DNA of 64,000 nucleotides, from contig JAPPKD010000083.1 in NCBI GenBank assembly GCA_028820215.1, positions 5,086 through 69,085 on the forward strand. Reading direction: 5' to 3'. Below, piece by piece: positions 49,987-59,226 of this stretch. Positions within the stretch are counted from its first letter, which is position 1; the number at the start of each line of letters is the position of its first letter. The position numbers and the translations under genes are program-made. The notes under the pieces are model-generated. The model worked only from the letters and a program-made list of their open reading frames with translations. It searched no databases and was not told where the DNA came from. Source of the stretch: Spirochaetaceae bacterium. Its GTDB lineage: Bacteria > Spirochaetota > Spirochaetia > SZUA-6 > Bin103.

Positions 49987-50793
49987 GTGGCCGCGAAGAC
50001 GATCCTGGTCACCGGCAGCACCGACGGCATCGGCCGCGCCACCGCCCGCGCGCTGGCCGAGCGCGGCTGTGCCCTGATCGTGCACGGCCGCGACGAGCAG
50101 CGCGCCGCCGAGGCGGCGCGGGAGCTTGCCGCAGCGACCGGCAGCCGGCAGGTGACGCCGGTGGCCGGCGACTTCGGATCGCTGGCCCAGGTGCGCGCCA
50201 TGGCCGAGCGGATCCTGCGCACCTGCCCGCGGCTCGACGTGCTGATCAACAACGCCGGCATCGCCGTCCGCGACCGGGAGGTGTCCGCCGACGGCTACGA
50301 GAGCACCCTCGCCGTCAACCACCTCGCGCCCTTCCTGCTGACCAGCCTGCTGCTCGAACGGCTCCGGGAGAGCGCTCCCGCGCGCATCGTCAACGTCAGC
50401 TCCGGCGTCCACTCGAGCGGCCGCATCGACTTCGACGACTTGCAGATGGAACGCGGCTTCGACGGCTGGGAGGCCTACTGCAACTCCAAGCTGGCGAACG
50501 CGCTGTTCACGTGCGAGCTGGCGCGCCGCATGGACGCCGCCGAGGTGACCGCCAACTTCCTGCATCCCGGCGTGATCGACACCAAGCTGCTGCACGTCAA
50601 CTTCGGCGGCGGCAGTCCCGTGGACAGCGGCGCCCGCACCCCGGTCTACCTCGCCCTCGACCCGGAAGTCGCGGATGTCACCGGCGCCTACTTCGTCGAC
50701 CGGAGCCGCGCCCGAGCCTCGTCCGTGGCCGGCAACCGGCGCCTGGCACGGGAGCTCTGGCGAGTCAGCGAGGAACTCACCGGGCTGGCGTAG
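49987..50793 (+). CDS. SDR family oxidoreductase (retinol-dehydrogenase-like)
   Basis: A 268-aa SDR of the WWOX/retinol-dehydrogenase branch. TGSTDGIG, NNAG, NVSSGVH and YCNSK are present, and the segment between Ser and Tyr has the longer insertion (DDLQMERGFDGWEA) typical of that branch. Downstream come FLHPGVIDT and a C-terminal substrate lobe. GTG 49987 follows the previous TAG by 2 bp, so the three SDRs form one transcription unit. The substrate is probably a hydrophobic alcohol or ketone; unknown. Confidence 0.88.
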   Translation: MAAKTILVTGSTDGIGRATARALAERGCALIVHGRDEQRAAEAARELAAATGSRQVTPVAGDFGSLAQVRAMAERILRTCPRLDVLINNAGIAVRDREVSADGYESTLAVNHLAPFLLTSLLLERLRESAPARIVNVSSGVHSSGRIDFDDLQMERGFDGWEAYCNSKLANALFTCELARRMDAAEVTANFLHPGVIDTKLLHVNFGGGSPVDSGARTPVYLALDPEVADVTGAYFVDRSRARASSVAGNRRLARELWRVSEELTGLA

Positions 50794-50817
50794 CGAGGAC
50801 CGCCTCGCGGCGAGTCA

Positions 50818-51459
50818 TCACTCGGACAGCGCGTCGAACAGCGCGTTGGCGATGACCAAGTGGCCCGCCCCGTTGGGATGCACCGGCTCCGGGCAGAACG
50901 TCTCGGAGTCCCGGTACTTCAACTGTTCCCGGAAGACATCGTGCAGCCGCACGAGCCGCGTGCCGAACGCGGCGCTCAAGCGCTCGACGACGTCGAGGTA
51001 GGCGGGAAGCAGGTCGAGCACCCGCCGGCGGAACGAGTCTGCCGTCGTCTCGACCGAGATGTAGAACGGCGTGATCAGCATGATCGGACAATCCAGCTCC
51101 CGGCGCGTGCGCTCGAGCACGGCACGATAGACCTCCTCGAACCGCGCGGGGGGCACGGCATCCGGATCGTCGTTCAGAACGCTGTGCAGGTCGTTGATGC
51201 CGATCTTGATCGACAGCTTGTCCGGCCGGTGATAGACCACGTCATCCGTCCATCGATCCCGCAGGTCGGTGACGCGGTTGCCGCCGATTCCCTTGTTGAC
51301 GTACCGGATCATCCTCTCCGGATGAGCTGCCGTGGTCAGCTCCGCGAACAGGCGGACGTACCCGTCACCCAGCGGCGCCGCCTCCACCCGCCGGCCGCAG
51401 TCGGTGATGCTGTCCCCGATGAACAGCATCGTCTCGCCATCTTCGATCCAGAATCCCAT
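50818..51459 (-). CDS. SGNH/GDSL hydrolase
   Basis: A 213-aa esterase/lipase-fold enzyme, cytoplasmic by lack of a signal. Block I is FIGDSITDCG with the nucleophilic Ser, block II has GIGGN, and block III is IKIGINDL with the oxyanion Asn. Block V reads EPVHPNGAGH, so the usual Asp three residues before the His is Glu, a conservative change. It probably deacylates a sugar or ester substrate, such as removal of acetyl groups from glycans. It is convergent to the SDR genes and divergent from the SIS-domain gene. Confidence 0.88.
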   Translation of the reverse strand: MGFWIEDGETMLFIGDSITDCGRRVEAAPLGDGYVRLFAELTTAAHPERMIRYVNKGIGGNRVTDLRDRWTDDVVYHRPDKLSIKIGINDLHSVLNDDPDAVPPARFEEVYRAVLERTRRELDCPIMLITPFYISVETTADSFRRRVLDLLPAYLDVVERLSAAFGTRLVRLHDVFREQLKYRDSETFCPEPVHPNGAGHLVIANALFDALSE

Positions 51460-51504
51460 GCCTGTCCCCTCGTCCCGATGCTACACTGCCGGACGAGCAC
51501 ACCG

Positions 51505-52671
51505 ATGACATTTGCCCAACAATATCTCGACGCCGTGCAGGCCGGGCTCACCCGCCTGGAGCGGCAGCTTCCGTCGATAGCAGCCGCCGCCACGCGCGCG
51601 GCCGAACGCGCCTGCGCGGGCGGCCGGGTGTGGGCGCTCAGCGACGAGGAGGGATTCGTCAGCGAGCTGCAGCACCGCGCGTCCGGCCTGATGATGGTGC
51701 GCGGCATCCCCGGCGGCGAGACGTTCGCCCTCGACGACGGCGTCTCCCCGGAAGACGTCGTCATCGCGGCCACGCAGGACAACGCCGCCGACCGCCAGGG
51801 GGCGCTCCTCGACGGACTCGCCGACCGCGGCGTGGCGGTCACGCTGATCGGCTCCGCGGACTCGACCCTGCGTCCGAAGGCGCCTGCCTTCATCGACACC
51901 GGTCTGCCGGCCGGCAACGCGCCGGTCCTCCCCTACGGCGATGCGACCATCTGCCCGCTGGCCAGCGCGCTCAACATCGCCGCCGGGTGGCTCTGGTGCA
52001 TCGAGCTGGCCAACGCCTGCGCCGCGATCGGCAGGCAGCCGGTATTCCTGATGAGCGGCGGCCTCGCCACCGGCCTGGACCGCAACGCGCAGCACGAGGG
52101 CAAGGCCTTCCACGATCCGGGCGAGTACTCGATCGTGCCGTCGCCGGCCGGGCAGAAGGGACGCGAGCTCTTGTCCGAGTGGCTCCGCTGCCTGGTTGGC
52201 ATCCGCGCGACCGAGCTGGACAAGATCGCCGAGATCGGCGCCGTCGCCGCCACCACGCGCACGGCCGGTCACGCGGTGTGGTGTGCCTCCATCGGCCATA
52301 ACCTGTACGCCCAGCGCGGGCTGACAGGCGACCCCGACTTCTTCCGGCTGATCTTCCCGGAGCGGGACGAGACGGCCGACCTGCAAACCGGCGACTTCTT
52401 CATCTACAACGGCTACTACACCTTCCCGGACGACGAGTTGCCTGCCGCGCGCGCGACCGTGAAGCGGTCGGCATGGATCCTGGGCGGCAGGGAGATCGAG
52501 GCCATCTACCCCCACCCGGGCGAGATCCACGTCAACGCCTACTGGCGCTACGGCGACGCCAGCATCAACCTGCCGGGCTACGACGTGCGGGTGGTGCCGC
52601 CCTCGGGCGTGATCACCACGGCCATGCTCTGGCTCCTGCACGCGGCGGCCGCCGACCACATCCCCGCCTGA
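51505..52671 (+). CDS. SIS-domain (sugar isomerase-like) protein
   Basis: A 388-aa protein whose N-terminal helix (FAQQYLDAVQAGLTRLERQLP) and following GGRVWALSDEEGFVSELQHRASGL resemble phosphosugar-isomerase SIS domains. Further on, PEDVVIAATQDNAADRQGALLDGLADRGVAVTLIG looks like the sugar-phosphate binding strand-loop-helix. A C-terminal half with GDFFIYNGYYTFPDDE and YPHPGEIHVNAYWRYGDASINLPGYD is family-specific but unfamiliar. It may isomerise or sense a phosphorylated amino sugar. The next gene begins 1 bp after its stop, so the two are translationally linked. Confidence 0.65.
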   Translation: MTFAQQYLDAVQAGLTRLERQLPSIAAAATRAAERACAGGRVWALSDEEGFVSELQHRASGLMMVRGIPGGETFALDDGVSPEDVVIAATQDNAADRQGALLDGLADRGVAVTLIGSADSTLRPKAPAFIDTGLPAGNAPVLPYGDATICPLASALNIAAGWLWCIELANACAAIGRQPVFLMSGGLATGLDRNAQHEGKAFHDPGEYSIVPSPAGQKGRELLSEWLRCLVGIRATELDKIAEIGAVAATTRTAGHAVWCASIGHNLYAQRGLTGDPDFFRLIFPERDETADLQTGDFFIYNGYYTFPDDELPAARATVKRSAWILGGREIEAIYPHPGEIHVNAYWRYGDASINLPGYDVRVVPPSGVITTAMLWLLHAAAADHIPA

Positions 52672-52672
52672 G

Positions 52673-55600
52673 ATGCCCGGGCGTCCGATGGAGCTCATCC
52701 CGCACATCGACGTCGCCGAGGAGGCACGGATCAAGGCGCTGCTGGCCGAGCCCGGCAATCACTCGTGGCCGGCGATCGACAGCGAGTCGATGGACGGCTG
52801 GGTCCCCGACCTGGGGTTGACCGGCTACGCCAACTACAGCATCTACCGTCCACCCTCGGTGGCCGCCGCAGGCATCACCACCACCGTCCGCCACCGTTTC
52901 CGCGTGCCGCCCCGGAACCCGAAGCTGCCTGGTCCCTATTACCTGGCTGCCCTCATCTACGACAAGGCAAGCGAGGAGTTCCCGCTGGAGCTCAGCCTGG
53001 GCTCCGAAGACGTGGGACGGATCGAGCCGCGGCGCCACGACAACCGGCGGCACCTCATAGTCATTGACCGGCCGATTCTGTTCGACGACCGGGTCAAGTG
53101 GATTCAGTTTGCGAGCGACGGGCGCGGCGAGTGCCGGATCGAGCGCTTCGTCCTGCTGGCGGAGGCCCCGGAGCCCAGCGCGTTCGCGCCGGCCATCGAG
53201 CGCGTGCACGTGGAGGTCGACGCTGCCGGCGATGCCGCTGCCGCCACCGTCCACTGCCTGACCTTTCCGCCCTCGGCGGTCGCCGTGTCCGTCCGGGACG
53301 ACACCGGGGCGTCGGTCGCGGAGCCCGCCCCGGACGGCCCCTCGACCCTGCACGCGATCCCGCTTGCCGGCCTGCCGCTCGACCGGACCTGGACCGCATG
53401 GCTGACGGCAACCGAGCAGGACGGCGATACCACCGAGTCGGTCTGCGAGTTCAGCACTAGCCGGCCCAAGCCGCGCTCTCCGAACGCCATGTCACCGATC
53501 GAGGCGGAGGTGGAGCTGTGCGACACCGGCGCCGCCGCGTCGCTGGCCGGGCTGCCGCTCACCTTCGGCGTGCCGGTCTCCCGCGGCGCGCTCTTCTCGG
53601 CCGGCGACGCCCGGCTCGTATGGGGCGACGGCCCCGACGACGCCTCGTCCGCCCAGGCCCGCATCCACAGCCTCTGGCCCGACGGCTCGGCCCGCTGGGT
53701 GCTGGTCGACGCCGCCGTGCCTCCACCGCTTCAGCCCGGCGCCCGCGCAGACTGCCGCGTCCTGCTGGGCGCCGCCGAAGCACCGAACGCGGACGGAGCC
53801 CTCAGCGTGGAGCGGCGCGACGGCGGCGCCGTCCTCGTGGCCGGCCGGATGCTGCGGGTGTCCGTGCAGCCGCGTGCCCAGGACTGGATCTTCCTCGAGC
53901 CGACCGCCGGTGGCCTACCGCTCGCCGGCGGCCCCCTGAACCGGGCGCTGCGCGTGGAGTTGGACGACGGTACGCCGCTCGAAGCCGCCGCTACCTCGGC
54001 GTCCGTCGAGCACGCCGGTCCACTGCGCACCACGCTGCGCTGTGACGCCGTCCACCGGGACAAGGCCGGGCACGCACGGCTGCGCAGCGAGCTGCGTATC
54101 CACGTCTACGCCGAGCAGCCGTTCGTGAAGATCGACCACCGGCTGGTGGTGCTGTGCGCGGACCCGGACGCCGATCCCGTGTTCGAGCCCGGCGTCGACG
54201 AGGAGCAGGCCCTGCTCGGCGTCCGCTCCTGCGTGCTGGAGGTTCCGTTCGCGGCAGCCGCCGTCGAGCTGGCCGGCGAGCAGTTCGAAGTCCCGGACAA
54301 CCACTCCTGGAGCCTGCGCCACGAGCACGACCTGGCCCATGACATCGTCACCCCCGCCGGCCGGCAGCGCCGTGACGGGCGCACCTCCGGCTACCTCCGC
54401 GTGAGCTCGGCCACCGGCCACACGCTTGCCGCCGGGATCCGAAACTTCTGGCAGAGCTATCCCAAGGGCGTTGCCGTCAGCGGCGACGCCGTACGACTCA
54501 AGCTCCTGCCGGAGCTCTCCGGCGAGGACCTGCCCGGCGATGAGGAAGCGTGGCAGCGGCTCTACCGGTGGCTGCAGGATGGGCGGTACCTGCTGCGCGA
54601 AGGCATGGCGCTGACCACGGAGCTGCTTCTCGCCCTGCCGCCCGACGGAGCCGACCGCGACGCCGCCGCGCCCCTGTTCGAATGGCTGGAGACGCCGGTC
54701 GCGGCCCGCCCCGGCCTCGCCTACGCCAATGCGACCGGGGCGCTGCCACGGCTCGCCGCCAAGGAGAGCTCGGCGCAGCCGCGCTACGAGCGGTTCGCCG
54801 CCGAAGCGCTGCGCCAGTTCCACGAGGACCAGGAGCAGTGGCGCGCCTACGGCCACGTGAATTTCGGAGACTGGTACGGCGAGGGCGACTGGAGCTGGGG
54901 CAACAACGAGTACGACACGCCCTACTGCGCCTACTGGGAGTTCCTGCGCGGCGGCGAACCGGGATGGGCAACGTGGGGCGCGCAGTCGGCCCGGCACCTG
55001 GCCGACGTCGATACCGTCAACGCCTTCCACGACCCGCGCCACATCGGGTTGCAGCCGATGCACATGCCCGCCCACCTGGGCGGCTACCTGCCGGCCTACT
55101 TCCGCAGCAAGGTCCCCGGCACACGCGGCATCCCCTCGCACATGTGGGCGGAAGGCCCACTGCTGCACTTCCTGCTGACCGGCGACGAGGCCGTACGCGA
55201 CTCGCTGCTGCGATCCGCCGGCTGGCTTCTGCAGCCCGAGCGCCTGGACCACTACGAGTTCGGCGCCGTGCGCGAGGCCGGCTGGCACCTCATCCACCTG
55301 ACCATGCTGGCCTCGGCCACCGGCGACCGCCGCGCCGCCAACGGCGCCGCCGTCGTCGTGCGCCGCATCCTGGAGAAGCAGGACGCCTCCGGCGGCTGGA
55401 CCCGGATGCTCACCTCCGGCCACTGCTGGTGCGGCTACCCGCACTGCCGCGGCAACATCGCCTTCATGGTCACCGTCCTGCTCTCGGCCCTGAAGCGCTA
55501 CTACGACCTCACGAACGAGGAGCAGGTGGCCGGCGCCATCCTCGCCGGCGGGCGCTGGCTGGTCCGCGAGACCTTTCACGAAAAGACCGGCCACTTCATC

Positions 55601-55864
55601 GGCGGAAGCTGCAAGACCATGCAGCGAATCGAGGAAGGCGAGGTCTTCGGCACCCAGATCATCATCGAAGGCGTGGCCGACGCGTTCGCCGTCTCCGGCG
55701 ATCCCGAGATCGGCCGCTGCCTGCAACGCGCCCTGCCCGCGATCGGCGTCATGCCCGACCTGGAGGGCCACCGCGACCTCGGCAAGCAACTGTCCAGCCA
55801 GATGCGCTACGTCCCCACCGTCCTCGCCGCCCTCGAGGAGTCCCGTCCCGCCAACTCAGAATAG
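52673..55864 (+). CDS. Exo-rhamnogalacturonan lyase-like protein (PcRGLX/PL26 type)
   Basis: A 1063-aa multidomain protein. After an N-terminal beta-rich region, a RIFT-barrel domain begins near residue 290 with LPLTFGVPVSRGALFSA and RIHSLWPDGSARWVLVDA. A middle beta-sandwich part follows, and from about 680 a mostly helical (alpha/alpha) catalytic-like domain with WSWGNNEYDTPYCAYWE, HMPAHLGGY and HCWCGYPHCRGN. The order matches exo-acting rhamnogalacturonan lyases such as PcRGLX, which release unsaturated disaccharides from pectin backbones. No signal peptide was found. ATG 52688 is an alternative start five codons in. Substrate in this organism unknown. Confidence 0.75.
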   Translation: MPGRPMELIPHIDVAEEARIKALLAEPGNHSWPAIDSESMDGWVPDLGLTGYANYSIYRPPSVAAAGITTTVRHRFRVPPRNPKLPGPYYLAALIYDKASEEFPLELSLGSEDVGRIEPRRHDNRRHLIVIDRPILFDDRVKWIQFASDGRGECRIERFVLLAEAPEPSAFAPAIERVHVEVDAAGDAAAATVHCLTFPPSAVAVSVRDDTGASVAEPAPDGPSTLHAIPLAGLPLDRTWTAWLTATEQDGDTTESVCEFSTSRPKPRSPNAMSPIEAEVELCDTGAAASLAGLPLTFGVPVSRGALFSAGDARLVWGDGPDDASSAQARIHSLWPDGSARWVLVDAAVPPPLQPGARADCRVLLGAAEAPNADGALSVERRDGGAVLVAGRMLRVSVQPRAQDWIFLEPTAGGLPLAGGPLNRALRVELDDGTPLEAAATSASVEHAGPLRTTLRCDAVHRDKAGHARLRSELRIHVYAEQPFVKIDHRLVVLCADPDADPVFEPGVDEEQALLGVRSCVLEVPFAAAAVELAGEQFEVPDNHSWSLRHEHDLAHDIVTPAGRQRRDGRTSGYLRVSSATGHTLAAGIRNFWQSYPKGVAVSGDAVRLKLLPELSGEDLPGDEEAWQRLYRWLQDGRYLLREGMALTTELLLALPPDGADRDAAAPLFEWLETPVAARPGLAYANATGALPRLAAKESSAQPRYERFAAEALRQFHEDQEQWRAYGHVNFGDWYGEGDWSWGNNEYDTPYCAYWEFLRGGEPGWATWGAQSARHLADVDTVNAFHDPRHIGLQPMHMPAHLGGYLPAYFRSKVPGTRGIPSHMWAEGPLLHFLLTGDEAVRDSLLRSAGWLLQPERLDHYEFGAVREAGWHLIHLTMLASATGDRRAANGAAVVVRRILEKQDASGGWTRMLTSGHCWCGYPHCRGNIAFMVTVLLSALKRYYDLTNEEQVAGAILAGGRWLVRETFHEKTGHFIGGSCKTMQRIEEGEVFGTQIIIEGVADAFAVSGDPEIGRCLQRALPAIGVMPDLEGHRDLGKQLSSQMRYVPTVLAALEESRPANSE

Positions 55865-55896
55865 GACATCGGCGCACTGCCGACGTCCTGCACGTG

Positions 55897-56139
55897 TCAG
55901 CGGTACGCCTCCCGTCGATGCAGGACACGAACGACGATGACTCCCTCGTCAACGCGGAAAATTGCGCGCAAGCTTCCAGCTCGTAACCGGAATCTACCTC
56001 TCCATCGACCTGACATCGCTCGCACGTCTCCGAGGCCGCTCGCAGCAAATCGATTCAACGCGTCCACGACGCGCCGCCGGTCATGCGGCGCAAGGCTCTC
56101 CAGGTCCTTGAGGGCTTTGTTCGTGTAGAGGACGCTCAC
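55897..56139 (-). CDS. RelE/ParE-type toxin
   Basis: An 80-aa toxin of the RelE/ParE superfamily: VLYTNKALKDLESLAPHDRRRVVDALNRF, then RFRLRAGSLRAIFRVDEGVIVVRVLHRREAYR. The basic beta-sheet with RAIFR and the terminal HRREAY is typical. RelE types cleave mRNA on ribosomes and ParE types poison gyrase; which applies cannot be told from sequence. The ATG overlaps the antitoxin stop by 4 bp. Confidence 0.85.
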   Translation of the reverse strand: MSVLYTNKALKDLESLAPHDRRRVVDALNRFAASGLGDVRAMSGRWRGRFRLRAGSLRAIFRVDEGVIVVRVLHRREAYR

Positions 56140-56390
56140 AGTCCGAGGCGGATTTGGGCTTCCTCGGCTGTGACGACGCGACCTGCTTCCGCGTCGCGTT
56201 CGCCTTCTTCAATCGCTTGCGCTTCCTCGTCCGTCACCGATTCGTCGTCGATCGGCGCATGCGCAAGAGCCGTCTTCACCAATTTGGCTGACGACAAGGC
56301 CGACAGCCCCTCCAGGACCCGCTTCACGGTTTGCAGATCACTGTCCGGCAAGCCTTCCACCAACTGGTGAATCTGTTCCTTCGTCGTCAT
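56136..56390 (-). CDS. Antitoxin of a RelE/ParE pair
   Basis: An 84-aa acidic protein upstream of and overlapping the toxin. TKEQIHQLVEGLPDSDLQTVKRVLEGL is a helical N-terminal dimerisation region, and the Glu/Asp-rich C-terminus (DDESVTDEEAQAIEEGERDAEAG) is the toxin-wrapping part. The sequence family is uncharacterised but recurs with ParE-like toxins. The upstream region (56391-56438) has a TACGAT -10-like box, and the word GTAC occurs three times there in a partial dyad, a possible autoregulatory site. Confidence 0.8.
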   Translation of the reverse strand: MTTKEQIHQLVEGLPDSDLQTVKRVLEGLSALSSAKLVKTALAHAPIDDESVTDEEAQAIEEGERDAEAGRVVTAEEAQIRLGL

Positions 56391-56438
56391 TCGCTGCCTA
56401 TCGTACAGGAGTACAAGTACGCCACGACACCGTCAACG

Positions 56439-57692
56439 CTACGCTGTCGACTCCGGCCGTTCGCCGACGGGGACGGTCCGATGCAGGCCACCGGCGTGCA
56501 GGTCCATCGCCAGGCTGCGGAAGTCGCGCACCCGGTGAACCGTGCACAAATCGGCGTCGTGCTGGTCGCGTGAGTCGCGGCTGGTGCGAGACAGCAGCAC
56601 CAGGTCGTCGCCGTCGACCACGGCGCTCGGGTACATGAAGCTGCGGTGCACGTCGTCCGGCCAGCGGGCCACGCAGCCGGCCGGGAACCAGCTCAGGCAG
56701 TCGATGCTGTAGTGCAGGAAGAGCCAGCGCCGTTCGCCGGCCGCGCGGCGGTAGCGCGCCTGCTCCATCCTCTCGCCCCAGCCCAGGTAGTCGCGCGAGT
56801 TGGTGACCAGGTTGCCGAGCATCCAGTACATGCCGGCCGGACGGTCGTGGATGATGAAGAACTTGCACTGCCCGCCCGGCCACGGCACGAACTGATCGAA
56901 CCGCAGCCGGCCGGCCGCTGCGTCGTACTCCAGCGCGGCGGCCACGTGCGCCATGCCCTGCGACCGGATCGTGCAACGGACGAACACGCGGACGTGGCCG
57001 GCAACCTGTACGGTATTGGGCTCCAGCCAAGCGAACGGACGCGTCTTGGCACCCGGCACGGCGCCCGCCGCCGCTTCCTCATGGAGTGCTGCCCCGATGA
57101 GCGCCTCCGGCATCGCGGGAGCCTCGAGCACCTCAGACAAGCTCCACCCGCCGGGGTCGAAGGGTGAGCGGCGGCGGTCGAATCGCACCATCACTTTGCC
57201 GGCGTACAAGGCGTCCGGCAGGTCGTAGTCCATCGCCCACAGCAGCTCTCCGTCCCGCTCCAGCATCGCGGTCGAGATGTTCCAGAGCGGCCCCCGCAGC
57301 ACGCGCACGGGATCGCTCCAACTCCGGCCGCCGTCGTCGCTGCCCACCAGCAGGAAGTCGCGATGGGACTCTTCCTGCACGAACATCAGCAGCCGACCAT
57401 CCAGCACGAACGAACGCCCCTCCTGGTAGGGGAGCGCGGGAGGTTCGTCCCAGCTGGTGCCGCTATCGTCGCTCACCAGGACGCGGAGGTGCCGTGTGCC
57501 TGCGTCCGGCGTCCGCGACCTCCCCCACTGCGGCGCGGCGATGACGAGCCTGCCGTCCGGCAGGCGGGCCAGGTTAGGATCGTGAAAGAAGAAGCGGGTG
57601 TAATCCGGCACCTGCGCGGCGATCACGTGCTCCTGTGCCAACGGCTCGACGTTCGGATTGCCGCGGCTTCGGCGCTCGCTCGACGGTGGCAT
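56439..57692 (-). CDS. Sialidase-like BNR propeller protein
   Basis: A 417-aa protein of the neuraminidase superfamily. PNLARLPDGRLVIAAP, SDDSGTSW and GSDDGGRSW are propeller blades with Asp boxes, and later SFMYPSAVVDGDDLVLLSRTS is the usual closing blade. Start ATG 57692 has no obvious signal sequence. It reads away from a sulfatase gene whose ATG is about 65 bp off, so the two share a short divergent promoter region. Likely a glycan-cleaving or binding propeller; true sialidase activity is not evident. Confidence 0.75.
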   Translation of the reverse strand: MPPSSERRSRGNPNVEPLAQEHVIAAQVPDYTRFFFHDPNLARLPDGRLVIAAPQWGRSRTPDAGTRHLRVLVSDDSGTSWDEPPALPYQEGRSFVLDGRLLMFVQEESHRDFLLVGSDDGGRSWSDPVRVLRGPLWNISTAMLERDGELLWAMDYDLPDALYAGKVMVRFDRRRSPFDPGGWSLSEVLEAPAMPEALIGAALHEEAAAGAVPGAKTRPFAWLEPNTVQVAGHVRVFVRCTIRSQGMAHVAAALEYDAAAGRLRFDQFVPWPGGQCKFFIIHDRPAGMYWMLGNLVTNSRDYLGWGERMEQARYRRAAGERRWLFLHYSIDCLSWFPAGCVARWPDDVHRSFMYPSAVVDGDDLVLLSRTSRDSRDQHDADLCTVHRVRDFRSLAMDLHAGGLHRTVPVGERPESTA

Positions 57693-57756
57693 CCTGGCCT
57701 CCCCGGCCCATTATGTCTGCTCGCGGCCCCCGCGGCACCGCGCTACCCTGCCCGCG

Positions 57757-59226
57757 ATGAACGCCGACCGACCGAACATCCTGTTCCTGATGACCGACCA
57801 GATGCAGGGCCGCGTGCTGGAAGCCGGCAGTCCCTGCCAGACCCCGCACTTCGATCGCCTGGCGGCGCGCGGCGTGCGCTTCCCGCGGGCATACACGCCC
57901 AACGCCGTCTGCTCTCCCGCGCGGGCCAGCCTGATGACCGGACTGCTCCCGCACTCCCACGGAGTGCTGGAGGTCACCCACTGCGTGGACGACGACCAGT
58001 GCAACCTCCGCACGGTACATCCGCACTGGGCGCAGCGGCTGCAGGCGGCCGGCTACCGTACCGGCTACTTCGGCAAGTGGCACGTGGAGCGCAGCGACGA
58101 CCTGCGCCGGTTCGGCTGGGAGGTGGACGGCGGCACGAAGAGCGCGCGGTACAAGGACGCGCAACGGGCAACGGGCGCGGCCACGAAGGACGCGGGCTCC
58201 TTCAGCCTGCGCGGGACCAACGACCACCCGCCCGGCTATGACCGGACGCTGCTCTACGGCGTGACCGACACGCCCCCGGAGCGGCGGGGCGTCGGCGTCG
58301 CCACGGCGCTCGCCCACGAATTCCTGCAGGATGCCGCCTCCGGCGACGATCCGTGGTGCTGCTTTGTGAGCGTGACCGAGCCGCACGACCCGTTCGTCAC
58401 CGGCGAGGCCGCGTACGCCGGTTACGACGTGGACAGCATCTCCCTGCAGCCCAACGTGCACGACGACCTGGCGGGCCGGCCCGGCATCTACCGCAAGGCG
58501 GGCCGGACCTGGCGCGGCATGACCGACCGGCAGCGGCGCGAGGCCGCCGCCTGCTACTACGCGTCGATCACGGAGATCGACGCCCAGTTCGGCAGCCTGA
58601 TCGACCTGGTCGACGCCGCCGGCCGGCTCGACGACACGATCGTCGTGCTGACCAGCGACCACGGCGAGCTGCTCGGCGCGCACGGGCTGTACTGCAAGAA
58701 CGTCAGCGGGTTCGAGGAGGTCTACCAGATCCCGCTGGTGATCTCAGGCCCCGGCGTCGGCCGGGGAGTCGTGAGCGAAGCGCGGGTCGGCCTGCACGAC
58801 CTGGCGCCGACGCTGCTGGAGCTGGCGGGGCTGGACCCCATCGGCACGCCGGACTCGCGCTCGTTCCGTACCGTGCTGGCCGACGAGCGCCACGCCGGCG
58901 AATTCACCCGCGGGTTCGCCGAGTATCACGGCGGGCGCTACCGCCTGACGCAGCGCATCATCTGGGACGGTCCGTGGAAGCTGGTCTGGAACGGCTTCGA
59001 CCTCGATGAGCTCTACCACCTCGACGACGACCCTTACGAGATGCGCAACCTGATCGACGATCCGGCTCGGCAGGATCAAGTCGCAGCCCTCATGCGGTAC
59101 GCGTGGCAGGTCGTGCGCGACACCGGCGACCGGGCGTTGCTCAACTCGCACTACCCGATCCTGCGCCTGGCCCCGGTCGGCCCGCGGATCCTGGACGACG
59201 AGACGCGGCCCGGGAAGGAATCGTGA
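57757..59226 (+). CDS. Type I sulfatase (formylglycine-dependent)
   Basis: A 489-aa sulfatase. CSPARASLMTG with Cys52 is the formylglycine motif; PNILFLMTDQ, FGKWHVER, SVTEPHDPF and TSDHGELLGAHG give the metal and sulfate ligands. The C-terminal sulfatase subdomain (LTQRIIWDGPWKLVWNGFD) ends before a short tail. No signal peptide: the first strand starts at residue 6. It is translationally coupled (GTGA overlap at 59223) to an FG-GAP-type propeller. It is the second sulfatase in the window, and only distantly similar to the one at 17-18.5 kb outside the core motifs. Confidence 0.92.
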   Translation: MNADRPNILFLMTDQMQGRVLEAGSPCQTPHFDRLAARGVRFPRAYTPNAVCSPARASLMTGLLPHSHGVLEVTHCVDDDQCNLRTVHPHWAQRLQAAGYRTGYFGKWHVERSDDLRRFGWEVDGGTKSARYKDAQRATGAATKDAGSFSLRGTNDHPPGYDRTLLYGVTDTPPERRGVGVATALAHEFLQDAASGDDPWCCFVSVTEPHDPFVTGEAAYAGYDVDSISLQPNVHDDLAGRPGIYRKAGRTWRGMTDRQRREAAACYYASITEIDAQFGSLIDLVDAAGRLDDTIVVLTSDHGELLGAHGLYCKNVSGFEEVYQIPLVISGPGVGRGVVSEARVGLHDLAPTLLELAGLDPIGTPDSRSFRTVLADERHAGEFTRGFAEYHGGRYRLTQRIIWDGPWKLVWNGFDLDELYHLDDDPYEMRNLIDDPARQDQVAALMRYAWQVVRDTGDRALLNSHYPILRLAPVGPRILDDETRPGKES

